Positions 10,101 to 21,553 of a stretch of DNA of 64,000 bases are shown here, one piece after another. A program made the position numbers and the translations under genes. The stretch spans positions 68,299,760 to 68,363,759 of the forward strand of contig NC_080162.1 of NCBI RefSeq assembly GCF_950295315.1, read 5' to 3'. The stretch's first letter is position 1. The number at the start of each line of letters is the position of its first letter. This stretch comes from Erinaceus europaeus. Taxonomy: Eukaryota > Chordata > Mammalia > Eulipotyphla > Erinaceidae. The notes under the pieces are model-generated. The model was not told where the DNA came from. It worked only from the letters and a program-made list of their open reading frames with translations, and ran no database searches.

Positions 10101-11029
10101 CTGCTCCACCCTGCATTCTTGATACTATGGCCTATTTCCAAGACTGTGAGAACTACAGTGGTTATCTGTCAGAGTGGGGATGGAAACAAAGGCCTTTGGT
10201 AATTTCAGTGGTGAAAAATAAATACAAAATGTAAAAAAAGGAAAGATAATGTCTGTACACTGAAATTACACACTCCATGAAGATGGAGATGAAAACAGAA
10301 ATCCAAGGAGAACAACATCACAGAGGCACCATTTTCTAAGTCCCATTTCTTTTAGAGGAAGCTATAAGCACACCTCCATCTTTGCTCAACTCACATACAC
10401 ATCAGAGGCTTCTCTGGGTCATAGGCAGTGAGGACAGGAGCTGCATCATGGGTAATTCATGTGTCTTCTATGTATGAGGTCCTGGCTTGATTTCTGACAT
10501 GTATGTTTAACAGAATTGCTAAAGATTTTATTATTTTGCAGACTGCTAGTTGACACCATATGTCAGATGTACTATCTTAAAACCGAAATTAACTGTGTTA
10601 TGCTTGAGTCAGTACCTTTAAGATGTCCATTTATTTATTTGACAAGACTGGTGGAAAAGGATTTGGACTTATGTGGAGTGGCTCAAATCAGCAGTGTGCA
10701 GTTCAAATCTGAGTACTTAATACCCCAAACTGTATGTCAACTGCATCGCTGATGAATAAACTATTATATACATATCTGCAGACTTGAGGGTCTCCATGAT
10801 TTCTGCTATGAAGTGACTTCTGGGGCCAAAACAATGCCATGTGGTGTAAGAAACTGTCCTCATGAACTGATCTTGAAATTTTACTTTTATTAAAACACAA
10901 GACAAAGAGTATTCTGAATAAAATAGTAATAAAACATAAAGTGAACATATAAAAAAAACAAGAACAAAAATAGGGACTGTAAGAAAAATCAAGTATCATT
11001 TTTCCCTTTGTTTCCTTCTTTAATTGTTT
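10101..11029. other. No supported gene or repeat
   Basis: AT-rich sequence. Short overlapping open frames on the minus strand (10703-11173) show no family signature, only hydrophobic compositional runs from A/T-rich DNA. Confidence 0.45.
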
Positions 11030-11322
11030 TATTTTATTTATAAAAATGAAACACTGACAAAACCATAGGTTAGAGGTGTACAACTCCACACAATTCCCAG
11101 CACCAGAACTCCATAACCTATCCCCTCCCTTGATAGATTTCCTAGTCTTTATCCCTCTGGGAGTATAGACCAAAGGTCATTGTGGGATGCAGAAGGTAGA
11201 AGGTCTGGCTTCTGTATTTGCTTCCCTGCTGAACATGCGTGTTGACAGGTCGATACATACTCTCAGACTGCCTCGCTCTTTGCCTAGTGGGGCGGGGTTC
11301 TGGGGAATTGGAGCTCCAGATG
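11030..11322 (-). mobile_element. L1 3' UTR fragment, 5'-truncated
   Basis: On the minus strand it matches the terminal 290 bases of the L1 3' UTR family seen at 62.9-63.3 kb (CTCCAATTCCCCAGAAC onward, CATGTTCAGC-type block, GGGAATTGTGTGGAGTTGTA). It ends with an AT-rich tail at 11030. It is a typical 5'-truncated insertion. Confidence 0.85.
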
Positions 11323-11747
11323 TTTTATTAAAATAAAATAGAATGAAAGAAAACCTCACTAAATTACAGCTGAGATGTGTGAAGAAACATTTAGTCTCAG
11401 GTGGGAACTTGCACAAGTGTCCAGGAAGTGAAAAGAGGCCTGGGACAGAAGACAGGGACTAACAAAGCCATATCTCAAGCTGATTTAGGAAACAGTTCAA
11501 GGAAATAATAGGAAACACATTCCCATATCCCATCACCCAATATATAAAGAAAGAAAAACCCAGTATCATACCAACACTACCTACTGGCTCAAAATAAGAA
11601 GCATACTAAATGTGCAAGCAGCAGAGGGTTTTCAAAAATAAAGCCTCCCAAATGATGACAGACATTACATACAGAAAATAAATAGAACTCCAGGAAATTC
11701 TAGATCTGGAAGATTTAGTAGTGAATGACTATAGAAAACTCCTTATG

Positions 11748-11892
11748 GGGGCCAGGTGGTGGCACACCTGGTTAATCACACACATTACAGTGCACAAGGA
11801 CCCAGTTTCAAGCCCATAAACCCCACCTGAAGAGGGAAAACTTCACAAATGGTGAAGCAGGGTTGCAGGTGTCCCTATGTCTCTTTCCCTCT
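11748..11892 (+). mobile_element. SINE type A, left half (split by ERV)
   Basis: Head, B-box region, ACTTCACAAATGGTGAAGCA core and the start of the CT-rich region. The remainder resumes at 14189 after the inserted ERV. Confidence 0.9.
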
Positions 11893-12226
11893 TGTCGTAT
11901 GCTTTACATTGGTTTGTTCTAGCCCTCCCCCACCAAGAGAATTAGATCAGTCCAGTTAGTTTCGCAGGCCTGCTTGGCCCCGCCCCAAAGGAAACCTGCC
12001 AGAGTTGCCAGAGTTGGAGGGTTCCTGAGTTCCAGAGTAAGAGAGAGTGCTTGCGCCACCGCAAGGAGACAGCAGGGTTCTGTTTGGTGATTAGTTTGTC
12101 TTAGTTTATGAATCGTTGTTCCTGAATAAAGAAATACAGCTTCCCTGCCCAGCCGTTGTCTCCGCGTCTCTGTTACCCACCCGAGAAGCTAACCCGGCCG
12201 GCTAGAGCTTACGAATTTTAACAACA
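11893..12226 (+). mobile_element. 5' LTR of the 11.9-kb ERV
   Basis: It starts TGTCGTATGCTTTACATTGG and ends TTTTAACAACA. AATAAA lies at 12125-12130, about 97 bases before the end. It is nearly identical to 13855-14188. Confidence 0.93.
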
Positions 12227-12228
12227 AA

Positions 12229-12246
12229 TGGCGCCCACGTGGACCT
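12229..12246 (+). other. Primer binding site, lysine-tRNA type
   Basis: TGGCGCCCACGTGGACCT starts two bases after the LTR. It resembles the lysine-tRNA(1,2) primer site used by betaretroviruses, with a one-base deletion and substitutions in the distal half. Confidence 0.7.
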
Positions 12247-12296
12247 GACATGCGCATCTCTCAGATAAGTAAAGACAATTTGGCTACCTATGCACT

Positions 12297-12590
12297 ATGG
12301 CCTTCTCTTCTGCTTGTGAAGAGATCTCCAAAGGCCTCTACTCTTTCTTCATGAGACTGTTTTGCTGTTTCTGGAACATTTATCTCTGGACCACTCTGTG
12401 GTTTCCACTCGCTCGGGCGAACTCAGAACAGCCAGCGGGAATAGCCAGCGGGCGGGAGGCAAGGCACAGAGCTGCCGTTTCCACCTGGTCAAACAGCCAG
12501 CTAGCCGGCTGCGCCCAGACAACCCCGCGCACCACGCCAGCAGCCCCGCAGCCCCGCAGCCCCGCAGCCCCGCAGCCCACAGGAGGCTGA
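12297..12590 (+). CDS. Short ERV leader ORF (97 aa), unknown function
   Basis: The ATG lies 68 bases downstream of the primer site start, with A at -3 and G at +4, a good initiation context. The first 40 residues (EEISKGLYSFFMRL, then a hydrophobic WNIYLWTTLWFPL) closely resemble the start of the leader ORF in the 52-53 kb ERV. After that the two proteins diverge; here the rest is Ala/Pro/Ser-rich, encoded by GC-rich repeats, and stops at 12590. The hydrophobic 20 residues could be a membrane-inserting or signal segment. No known Gag, Env or accessory family was recognised. Much longer opposite-strand frames here (12349-13065) are probably compositional. Confidence 0.4.
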   Translation: MAFSSACEEISKGLYSFFMRLFCCFWNIYLWTTLWFPLARANSEQPAGIASGREARHRAAVSTWSNSQLAGCAQTTPRTTPAAPQPRSPAAPQPTGG

Positions 12591-12760
12591 CGCCAGCCTG
12601 CAGGAGGCCAGCGCCAGCACACAAGAGCCCCAAGAGCCCCGCAGCCCGCAGGAGGCTGACGCCAACATGCTGGAGCCCGATGCCAACATGCTGGAGCTCA
12701 ATGCCAACACGCAAGAGCCCGAGGCCAGCCCACAGGAGCCAGCTCTCCACCGTGTGGCGC
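12536..12760 (+). repeat. GC-rich minisatellite inside ERV
   Basis: Four to five copies of an 8-9 bp GCCCCGCA unit (12540-12580) are followed by larger, imperfect repeats of GGAGGCTGACGCCA and a 21-bp unit around GCCAACATGCTGGAGC (12655-12715). The corresponding part of the 52-53 kb ERV lacks this array, so it expanded in this lineage. Confidence 0.8.
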
Positions 12761-13836
12761 AGGGCACTGGACGCATGATCCCTCCACGCTGCTCGGCCAC
12801 TGCGAACAGGGCAGCAGACATGGCAGGGCCATGGGGCAGGGCCGCGGCGGCCTATCATGGCCGCCACCCCTGGGCACCTAGGCCCACGCCTTCTACAAAA
12901 CTGGCCCGCCTGCCCTCTTGCTATAAATTCTGGAACCATCCCGGGCCTCCCGAACCCCCAGGCTCCCTGCCGAAACTGGGCACATGAGATCTCCAGCTGC
13001 CGGTCCGGTCTGAAGGCAGACAAGCTGGAGTACGCAGAGATTTGTACAGAGATCGCAACCTGCAATTCCTAGAAGTGAAGCTGTGCGGGAAGCCACCTCC
13101 GGATGGTGAATCCCCCCCCAACAACTAAGACAGTACAGATTTAAATTCGTGTTTAAAACGACATGTCTTCGTAACAAAGGTTTCTCTCCTCGTGTATTAA
13201 TGACCATGTTTATGTGTGTGTTTAAAGTTTGGTAAACAGTAACTTTAAGGCTAAATTCTTACTAGTCAAAGTTAAATGAAAAGGGTTTTCAACGTAATTC
13301 TCATAAAGATAAAAATTAACTTACATTTAAAGTCTGAGGTAAAAATTAGTTAACAATCAATATATTTTAACTAAGTTGGTCTAAACAAAAGGTTAGACTT
13401 GTTGATATGTAAAACTCTCCACTACCTTCTCTATTAGAAATGGTAGATTGCACAATGGCTATGCTAATTATTCTCATGCCTGAGGTTTCCTTTCCTGAGT
13501 ACAACGTGACTCCATCTTGAATGGGTGTAACAAAAAGGTTAAAAGACGTTGTTGATATGTAAAAGTCTCAAATTCCTTCTCTACTAGAAACATTGGATCG
13601 TGCAGTAGATATGCTAATAACAAGTTTTGTTTCATAGTAAGTAAATTGCAGCCAGCTGCCTTTGGGACTCTAGGCCGTTCCCCACCCCCATGCAAATGTC
13701 CATCGAGACAGGTACGCCCCCCAGAGGCAAGAAATGTTTTTTTAAGCTGATAAAGTTTAGCCCACAGAGGCAGATATGGCCCCCTCAGGCCTTCCCTTAG
13801 CAGCACATTGGTTCTTGATACTATAGTCATTTAGTT

Positions 13837-13851
13837 AAAAAGAAAAGGGGG
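13837..13851 (+). other. Polypurine tract of the 11.9-kb ERV
   Basis: AAAAAGAAAAGGGGG, three bases before the 3' LTR, where plus-strand DNA synthesis would begin. Confidence 0.9.
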
Positions 13852-13854
13852 AAT

Positions 13855-14188
13855 TGTCGTATGCTTTACATTGGTTTGTTCTAGCCCTCCCCCACCAAGA
13901 GAATTAGATCAGTCCAGTTAGTTTCGCAGGCCTGCTTGGCCCCACCCCGAAGGAAACCCACCAGAGTTGCCAGAGTTGGAGGGTTCCTGAGTTCCAGAGT
14001 AAGAGAGAGTGCTTGCGCCACCGCAAGGAGACAGCAGGGTTCTGTTTGGTGATTAGTTTGTCTTAGTTTATGAATCGTTGTTCCTGAATAAAGAAATACA
14101 GCTTCCCTGTCCAGCCGTTGTCTCCGCGTCTCTGTTACCTGCCCGTGAAGCTAACCCGGCCAGCTAGAGCTTACAAATTTTAACAACA
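13855..14188 (+). mobile_element. 3' LTR of the 11.9-kb ERV
   Basis: 334 bp, the partner of 11893-12226; AATAAA at 14087-14092. It ends AACAACA before the target duplication. Confidence 0.93.
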
Positions 14189-14278
14189 CTCTCTATGTCT
14201 TCCCCTTCACCCTCAACTTCTCTCTGTCTCTATACAATAATAATTTTTTAAAAATAATAATAACAAAAAAGAAATAAT
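14189..14278 (+). mobile_element. SINE type A, right half
   Basis: Continues the SINE from 11892: CTCTATGTCTTCCCCTTCAC, TCTCTGTCTCTATACAATAA and an A/T-rich tail. Confidence 0.88.
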
Positions 14279-14289
14279 AATAAACAACT

Positions 14290-15480
14290 CACTATGAGGG
14301 TTATCCAAGAATCTAAGCTTAGCATGGAGGATTATATTCAAAATTATCTCACTTAGGAATTATGAAACACAAAAGAAGAGCTCCAAACAGAGTTCACTGA
14401 GAAATTAGAAAATATGAAAGAATAATTCCAAATAGAATTCACCTAAAGAGTTAGGAAGCGGGACAGAAAAACTTTAAATGGAGTTGCAGCATGTGAAAGA
14501 CATTTTGAATGCAGTATAGCTTCATCTAGCATGTTTAGGAAATAGAGTAAACAATGCAGAGGAGAGAATATCTGGATTAAAAGATATAATGAAATCACCA
14601 TGTGAATTTAAAGATGATAGAGAAAAAAGGTTTAGGAAGAATGAAGCAACTCCTTATGAAATAGAAGTTTCCATCAAAAGCTCATATGTGAGTGTGATAG
14701 GAATTCTTAAAGGAGAGTATAGAGTTAAGGTAACAGAAACCATATTCAACAACATCATAGCAGAAATTATTGTTCACAAGGGTAAACCTCAGAACACAGG
14801 CATCTAGGAAGCTCAGCAGATATTCATGATCTTGATTATCAAATGACCAACACTAAGATATCATTGTATAACTATCAAAATCTAAGGCCAATAAAAGTAT
14901 TTCAGGCTTCTAGAGAAAGGAAAGAAGTGACACATAAACGTTTAGTTATTAGGCATTCATCAGATTTCTCATCACAAATTCCACATGCAAAGATAGAGCA
15001 GAGTGAATATTTGAAGTACTAAAATAAAATAATTGCTATCCCTGGATACTCTATCCTGCAAAAGTGTTCTTCAAATATGAGGGATAAAAGTGTTCTTAAG
15101 GGAGTCAGGTGGTAGTGCAGCGGGTTAAACACAGGTGGCACAAATCGCAAGGAGTGGCTAAGGATCCCAGTTCAAGCCCCCAGCTCCCCACCTCCAGGGG
15201 AGTCACTTCACAAGCATTGAAGCAGGTCTGCAGGTGTCTATCTTTCTCCTTCCATCCTCTCTTGATTTCTCTCTGTCCTATTTAATGACGATGACCATAA
15301 TAGTAACTACAACAAAAAAAATATCAAGAACAACAAAAGGCAATAAATAAAAATAAACCTTTTAAAAAAAAGTGTTCTTAAAAACAAAATAGCAACAGAA
15401 GTTTCTATCACTAACTCTGCTTTGTAAGAATTACTGATAGAGTTCCACAAGAAAAGGAGAAACAAAGGAATACAATCTAA
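14290..15480 (+). mobile_element. Ancient HAL1/L1-like fragment, split by a SINE
   Basis: Weak similarity to HAL1/L1 ORF1-derived sequence: repeated GAATTCACTGAGAAATTAG-like coiled-coil coding, a short frame at 14589-14807, and the region GGCTTCTAGAGAAAGGAAAG ... TACTCTATCCTGCAAAAGTG ... AAGAATTACTGATAGAGTTC, typical of the 3' part. A type B SINE sits at 15100-15367. Family assignment is from memory. Confidence 0.5.
15100..15367 (+). mobile_element. SINE type B with 14-bp target duplication
   Basis: Type B head (GTGGTAGTGCAGCGGGTTAA), core and a CAACAAAAGGCAATAAATAA tail. AAAAGTGTTCTTAA flanks it exactly at 15086-15099 and 15368-15381. Confidence 0.93.
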
Positions 15481-16339
15481 GTGAGGTGATTGGCAGAAGA
15501 GTAGAACTAAGAGCACAACAGCAACAGGAAAGAACAATAATAGGAAAGGAAATAATGGACAGAGCTGCACAAATATGAGTAAATCACAGTGTACATGTAC
15601 TTGAAACAACTAACTTGTATATTTTTAAAAACAGTTAAGGTGATAGATTTTATATGAATTTTATCACAATTAAGAAAATGCTTTTGAATGGTAGTGACTG
15701 GCACAGCATAGACTATGAGAGGACATCCTGGGAAACCCAGAGAAACTACATATGCATAATTAGTAGATGGGAAAATAATGAGACTGCAAACAAGGAAATT
15801 AACATGATTAAATAATACTCTATGTAGATAAAAATGCATATAATGTCAGCCTGACACAACCAGAAGATCCAGTTTGTAGCTCCATAAGTAAAAGAAGAAT
15901 CTCTGAAGAAATTGAGTGGATCACCTGGGAAGAGTTTGACCTTGTGGGTGTTGTAGCTCAAAAGGGGAAAAATTTCCTACATGCATTGATTCTGGCTTCT
16001 GGTTGGCAGCTTGGAAGCTGGCTCCTAGCCTCACACCAAGACAGGACCACAGTTCACACACCCTCAAGAGGTACAATACTCCTATTCAGCCTCACCACTT
16101 AAGAAAGCAGCATACTGGAAACATAGTTACCCATAAGACAGCAGAGGACTTGTACATCAGCAACCTAAAATCATAAACCCTGGCTTTCACTTTTCAAATT
16201 GAAAACCAACCATTGTGAATAAAAAAGATCAAGGCGAAATATATAAAATCAAATCTGGAGGATAAGATGCTACTAGGGAGAATTTATCAGTATTTGAATT
16301 GGTACTGATATTGTTCATTCATAAGAACAAAATGTAAAA
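15481..16339. other. No supported feature
   Basis: AT-rich sequence; short minus-strand frames (15307-15961) are hydrophobic and without a recognisable domain. Confidence 0.4.
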
Positions 16340-17052
16340 CTATACAATTAAAGAGGGTTAATATCCAAAATACATAGAGTACTCATAAAACTCAACAATG
16401 AAAAAGAAATATAGTCCCATCAAAAATGAAGAGAAGCATTGAATAGACTCTTCACAAAAGAAAACACACAGCTGGTCCATGAACATATGGAAAAAACAAA
16501 AAGCTTATTTTCTTTTCCATTTATGAGGATACAAATATAAAGAACAATGTGTTATCATCTCTCACCTATAAGAATGGACTTTATCAACAACTAGGGCAGA
16601 TGAGAATGTTGGGAAAAAAGGAATCCTTGCACACTGTTGGTAGGAAAGTAAATTGGACCAGTCACTATAGAAATCAGTATGAAGACAATTAAAAATAAAA
16701 AGACCTACCATGTGACTTAGCAGTTTCACTCTCAGGTATCCATCTAAAGAATATAAAAGCTTACCTAAGTGTATCTAACTTCACTGAAGTGATATTTACA
16801 GCAGCTAAGTGTTCATTAAGAGATAAATGTATATTTGGTGTATTGCACCAGAATAAAGGACTCTGGAGTTGGTGTGGGGGTTATTCAGGTCTTGGAACAT
16901 GATAGTGGAGGGCCTATGTGGAGGGGTTATAGTGTTGTGTGGAAAACTGGGAAATGTTCCATATTTACCAACTACTACATATTTTACTGTCTTCTGTAAA
17001 CCATTAATCCTCCCAATAAAGAAAAAAAGAAAAGAAAACCACAACAGAAAAA
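16340..17052 (+). mobile_element. Old L1 ORF2 end and 3' tail
   Basis: 16340-16815 follows the terminal ORF2 pattern (TAATATCCAAAATACATAGA, CTCAACAATGAAAAAGAAAT, a CTGTTGGTAGGAAAGTAAAT block). 16820-17052 is an older L1 tail (TTGGTGTATTGCACCAGAAT, GGTCTTGGAACATGATAGTG, TAAACCATTAATCCTCCCAA) ending in an A-rich run. They may be two separate insertions. Confidence 0.65.
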
Positions 17053-17064
17053 AAAAAAAAACCC

Positions 17065-18945
17065 TAACTGTATAAAAAAATGTGAGTCTTTGATATGTTG
17101 GCTCTCTTAAACGCTTAGTCCAGGGAGAACAGAAGCAACTGGTGGCATAGCTATATGCAAATAATGTCAAAGGACATAATATGTGGTGAGGGTGTGTATG
17201 ATACAGAAAATCCTAACAAAGGGATTTTTCAAAGTTAACCCAATTGCCAAACAATGTGATTATTGCAATAACAATCTATTGTCTTAAACTGTAAGACAAC
17301 AGGAATCTCCCACTTCCTCTATAGAGCCTATGTTTCTCCCAATACTGGAACCTCTGGGGTGGGGCTCACTTCCCTGCATGCTTCTCTCAAGTCAGGCCCA
17401 ATGATATTGCATCAGTCGATTCCAACCTAATCAATGCAACGAGTACCATCTCAACATGCTTCACCTCAGACTGTGTACAGAGACACATGGATTGCCAACC
17501 TTTCACCTTCATCACTCGGGTGAGACCTTTCCTTTCAGGTATTCTCTAATTCCATTACAGGAGGTTCACTTCCTAACAAAGTCCCAAAACATAGGCCAGG
17601 TCCTGTAAGTTAGAGCATATGTGCACATGTATCCATGAATCAGGGCAAAATATATACCTGAAAGCAAAAATACGCAATAGTCTGTAGTGAGTCAGTATCA
17701 CGTTCATAATGAAATAGTGTCCACTTAGACTTAGATACCCTCCTCACCTACTTCCTATTACAGTTCTCTCACTCACTCCAAAGCCAACCTTATCAAAGCA
17801 AGGACTGCCAAAGCTAAATAAGGGCAAGAGACTGGCATACTTTGAGGATGACTCTTTAGTCACTATCAAGCCACTCCATCAGCTGGGGCCCTAATCGGGG
17901 AGTCCAGAGATTCCCAAACAGACATGATGGGCCTAGACCTCAAATAAATCCCTCTCTCCATTGTTACCGGTCATTTCTATCAGGAACAGCAAAACAGACC
18001 CCTTTGTGGACCTCCATAGGACCTTGCCCTCATCTTGGATCAACAATGGTAGAGAATGTTCCATCCTCCGAAGGGAGGATGGACAACATACTCTATGCTA
18101 TACCTGAAGAAGAAGAATTGATATTGGGGCAGCATGGAATGTTTCTACTCATGACCACAGAATGTGAGCTCAGATCTAGAGGGATGTGGAGGTCACTCAT
18201 GTTCCTAAGCTAATTATGGGCCCCAGATCACATCCAATCAATGGGATTTACAGTAATATTTATACTCCTTTCCCATATTAGGGAGCTACTCTCTTCCCTG
18301 ATCCAGCTTTCTCGTCCTTTTTCCAGCCATGACATCATCTCCCCAGACAATAATTAGGATCCACCTGCATATCAGATTTCAGGCTCAGGCAAAAACAAAC
18401 AAACAGGTATAGATACAGGCCCTTTGAATTATAACTAAAATATGCCTACTAGCTATCTACAAAATGGAGCCCCCCCCCCAACACTTCATCTGCACTATTC
18501 TAGCCTTTAGATCCATGATTGATCAACAATTTGTTTGGCTTTATATGTTAACCCTCTTTTCAGCCACCAGTTTCCAGTTGCTAGCAGGGTGCAACCAGAC
18601 TTCCCTGGACAGAAAACCCCCCACCAATGTGCCTTGGAGCTCTGCTTCCCCAGTGCCCCAGAGCCCTACACCACTAGGGAAAGAGAGAGACAGGCTGGGA
18701 GTATGGATTGACCTGTCAACGTCCATGTTCATTGGAGAAGTAATTACAGAAGCCAGACCTTCCACCTTCTCTATCCCACAATGATCTTGGGTCCATCCTT
18801 ACAGAGGGTTAAAGAACAGGAAAGCTATCAGTAGAGGGGATGGTATATGGAGGTCTGGTAGTGGGAGTTGTGCAAAGTTGTACCCCTCTTATCCTATGGT
18901 TTTGTCAATGTTTCCTTTTTATAAATAAAAAAATTAAAAAAAGAA
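17065..18945 (+). mobile_element. L1 3' UTR copy, nearly complete (1.9 kb)
   Basis: It aligns end to end with the 3' UTR attached to ORF2 at 62.1-63.36 kb, but keeps about 780 bases (17695-18474) absent from that copy. It ends CCCCTCTTATCCTATGGTTTT ... TTTTTATAAATAAAAAAATT, the common L1 3' end here. No ORF2 is attached, so it is a 5'-truncated insertion. Confidence 0.85.
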
Positions 18946-19013
18946 AATGTGGAGGGGATCATATTAAGCAAAATAACTCAAAAGAGGATGAATATGGATA
19001 TTAATATATGTGA

Positions 19014-19021
19014 TATATATA

Positions 19022-19063
<42 letters not shown>
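19014..19063 (+). repeat. (TA)n microsatellite
   Basis: About 25 alternating TA units. Confidence 0.95.
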
Positions 19064-19064
<1 letters not shown>

Positions 19065-19084
19065 AGGAAACAAAGTCAAATAAA

Positions 19085-20640
19085 ATAAATCTTAGGTTGG
19101 GATCAGTAGATTCCAACCAAATCAGTGCAATGAGTACCACCTCAGCATGCTTCACTTTGACTGTGTCCAGAGACATCAGGCATGGAATGTCAACCCTTCA
19201 GCCTCATTACTCGGGTGAGAACTTCCCTTTCTCATAGGACACCTTAATGCCATTTTGGGTGGTTAACTTCCTAACAAAGCCCCAAAACCTAGCTTTAGAC
19301 CAGGTTCCACAAGATACAGTATATGCTTATATATATCCATAAATTATGGCAAAATATCTACCTGATAGCAAAAGTACACAATAGTCTGCAGTGAGTCAAT
19401 GTATGCATCAAGCAAATAGAACGACCTAAAAAGACACCATAAAGTACCTAGTGAAATAGTTTCTACTTAGACCTACTTCCTATTAAAATTCACTCAGTCA
19501 TTCCAAAGTTAATCTTATCAGAGTAAGGACTACAAAAGCTGAAAAAGGACAAGAGACTGGCATACTTTAGTGATGACTCTTCAGTCACTATCAGGCCACC
19601 CCATCATCTGGGGCCCTAGTCGGGGAGTCCTGAGATTCCCAAACAGACATGATGGGCCTAGACCTCGAATAGATCCCTCTCTCCATTATCACTTGTCATC
19701 TCCATCAGGAACAACACAATGGACCCCTCTGTGGGCCCCCATAGGACCTTGTCCTCAATGTGGATCAATAATGGTAGAGGCTGTTCCATCCTCTGAAGGG
19801 AGGTTGGATAACATACTCTATCTACCACCTGGAGAAGACAGGTCCTGAAATCCATGCAACTGTGAATGTTTCTACTCATGACCACGGTATACAATCTCAT
19901 CAGACCTACAGGAATATAAAGGTTACATAGACTCCTATGCTGAATATGGGTCCCAGATCAAATCGATGGGGTTTACAGTCAACAATATTTATATACTTTT
20001 CTCATATTTGGGAGCTACTCTCTTCCCTGATGCAACTTTCTAGCCCTTTTTCCAGCCATGACATCATCTCTCAGACAATAACGGGCCCACCTGCATATCA
20101 GATGTCAGGCTCAGGAAAAATCTAGTTAAGTCATTGGCCTTTTGGAATATACCTAAAATAGACCTACTAGCTGTTTCCAAAATGGAGACTCCAAATCTTC
20201 ATCTGCAATATTCCAGCCTTTAGGTTCATGATTTAGTTTCAACAATTTGTTTGGATTTATATGTTAACTCTTTTTTCAGCCACCAGATTCCAGATGCTAC
20301 CATGATGCCAATTGGACTTCCCTGGGCAGATTACCCCATCAATGTATCCTGGAACTCCACTTCCCCAGATCCTTCCTCCTTTAAGGAAAGAGAGAGAGAG
20401 AGGCTGGGAATATGAACTGACCTGCTAATGCCCACTATCAGCGAGGAAGCAATTATGGAAGGCAGACATTCCACCTTCTACACCTCATAATGATCCTGGG
20501 TCCATACTCCCAGAGGGTTAAAGAATAGGAAACTACCAGGGGAGGGGATAGGATACAGAGTTCTCTGGATGGGTAATGTACCCCTCTTATTCTAATGTCC
20601 TGTCAATGTTTCCATTTTATAAATAAAATTTAAAAAAGCA
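19085..20640 (+). mobile_element. L1 3' UTR copy (1.55 kb)
   Basis: Starts within the 3' UTR at the GTAGATTCCAACCAAATCAG block and runs collinearly with 17400-18945 to the TTTATAAATAAAATTTAAAAA end. Confidence 0.87.
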
Positions 20641-20649
20641 CAAACCTTA

Positions 20650-20850
20650 GTCTCTGACAAAACAGAGGTCATTAAAATGTGGAGGCCATAAGGAGTGTAA
20701 GCAGTTCAACAGACTTTGGTGAAGATTTATTGGTACCTAGGTGGTAGTTGTAGTGTGGTAAAACTCATCACGAAGAGGTATGAAACTGTACCCCTTATAG
20801 AAATAAAAACCCACTACCTAAATAAAAAAATATAAGTTTGTTTTTAATAT
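20650..20850 (+). mobile_element. Old L1 3' tail
   Basis: A weak match to older L1 tails: ATTAAAATGTGGAGGCC, GTGGTAGTTGTAGTGTGG, TGAAACTGTACCCCTTATAG, AATAAAAACC. Confidence 0.4.
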
Positions 20851-20859
20851 AAGTTTAAA

Positions 20860-21553
20860 ACTTTATAAAAATCAATGGGATTTATAATCAACAATATTTA
20901 TACACCTTTCCCATATTTGGGAGCTACTCTCTTCCCTGACCCAGCTTCCTGGTCCTTTTTCCAGCCATGACATCATCTACCCAGACAATAACTTGGATCC
21001 ACCTACATATCAGATTTCAGGCTCAGGGGGAAAAAATTATAGCCACAGGCTCTTTGGAATATAACTAAAATATGCTTACTAGCTATCTACAAAACAGAGA
21101 ACCCCCTCAACTCTTCCTCTGCACTATTCCAGCCTTTAGGTTCATGATTGGTCAACAATTTGTTTGGCTTTGTATGTTAACTCTCTTTTCAGCCACCAGG
21201 TTCCAGATGCTACCATGATGCCAACCAGACTTCCCTGGACAGACAACCCCACCAATGTGTCCTGGAGCTCTGATTCCCCAGAACCCTTCCTCACTAGGAA
21301 AAGAAAGAGGCAGTCTGGGAGTATGGATCATATGGATCGACCTGCCAATGCCCATGTTCAGTGAGGAAGCAATTACAGAAGTCAGACCTTCTACCTTCCC
21401 TATCCCACAAATGATCTTGAGTCCATACTCTTAGAGGGTTAAAGAATATGAAAGCTATCAAGGGAGGGGATGGAATACGGAGTTCTGGTGGTGGAAATTG
21501 TGTGGAGTTGTACCCCTCTTATTCTATCAGTGTTTCTGTTTATGAATAAAAAA
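20860..21553 (+). mobile_element. L1 3' UTR copy, 5'-truncated
   Basis: Matches the last 690 bases of the 3' UTR family (ATCAATGGGATTTATAATCA to TATGAATAAAAAATG). Its tail abuts the next SINE. Confidence 0.87.

Larger units (their letters stand above)
11893..14188 (+). mobile_element. Complete non-autonomous ERV (LTR-PBS-internal-PPT-LTR), 2.3 kb
   Basis: Two 334-bp LTRs (11893-12226 and 13855-14188), TG...CA bounded, differ at about ten positions by hand count, roughly 3 percent. The flanks read CCCTCT before and CTCTCT after, a 6-bp target duplication with one mismatch, as expected for class II ERVs. A primer site follows the first LTR and a polypurine tract precedes the second. The 1.6-kb interior has no gag, pol or env. 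It carries a short leader ORF, a GC-rich repeat block (12400-13000) and an AT-rich segment shared with 8497-9010. It resembles ETn-style elements that rely on a helper virus. Confidence 0.92.

Noticed and set aside
12349..13065. 238-codon minus-strand open frame, the longest in the window
   Set aside because: It lies antisense to a plus-strand ERV defined by its primer site and polypurine tract, and spans GC-rich repeats that are open in several frames. No domain is visible.
15100..15190. tRNA genes suggested by A and B boxes
   Set aside because: These boxes belong to SINE heads with SINE bodies and tails; no cloverleaf-complete tRNA was seen.
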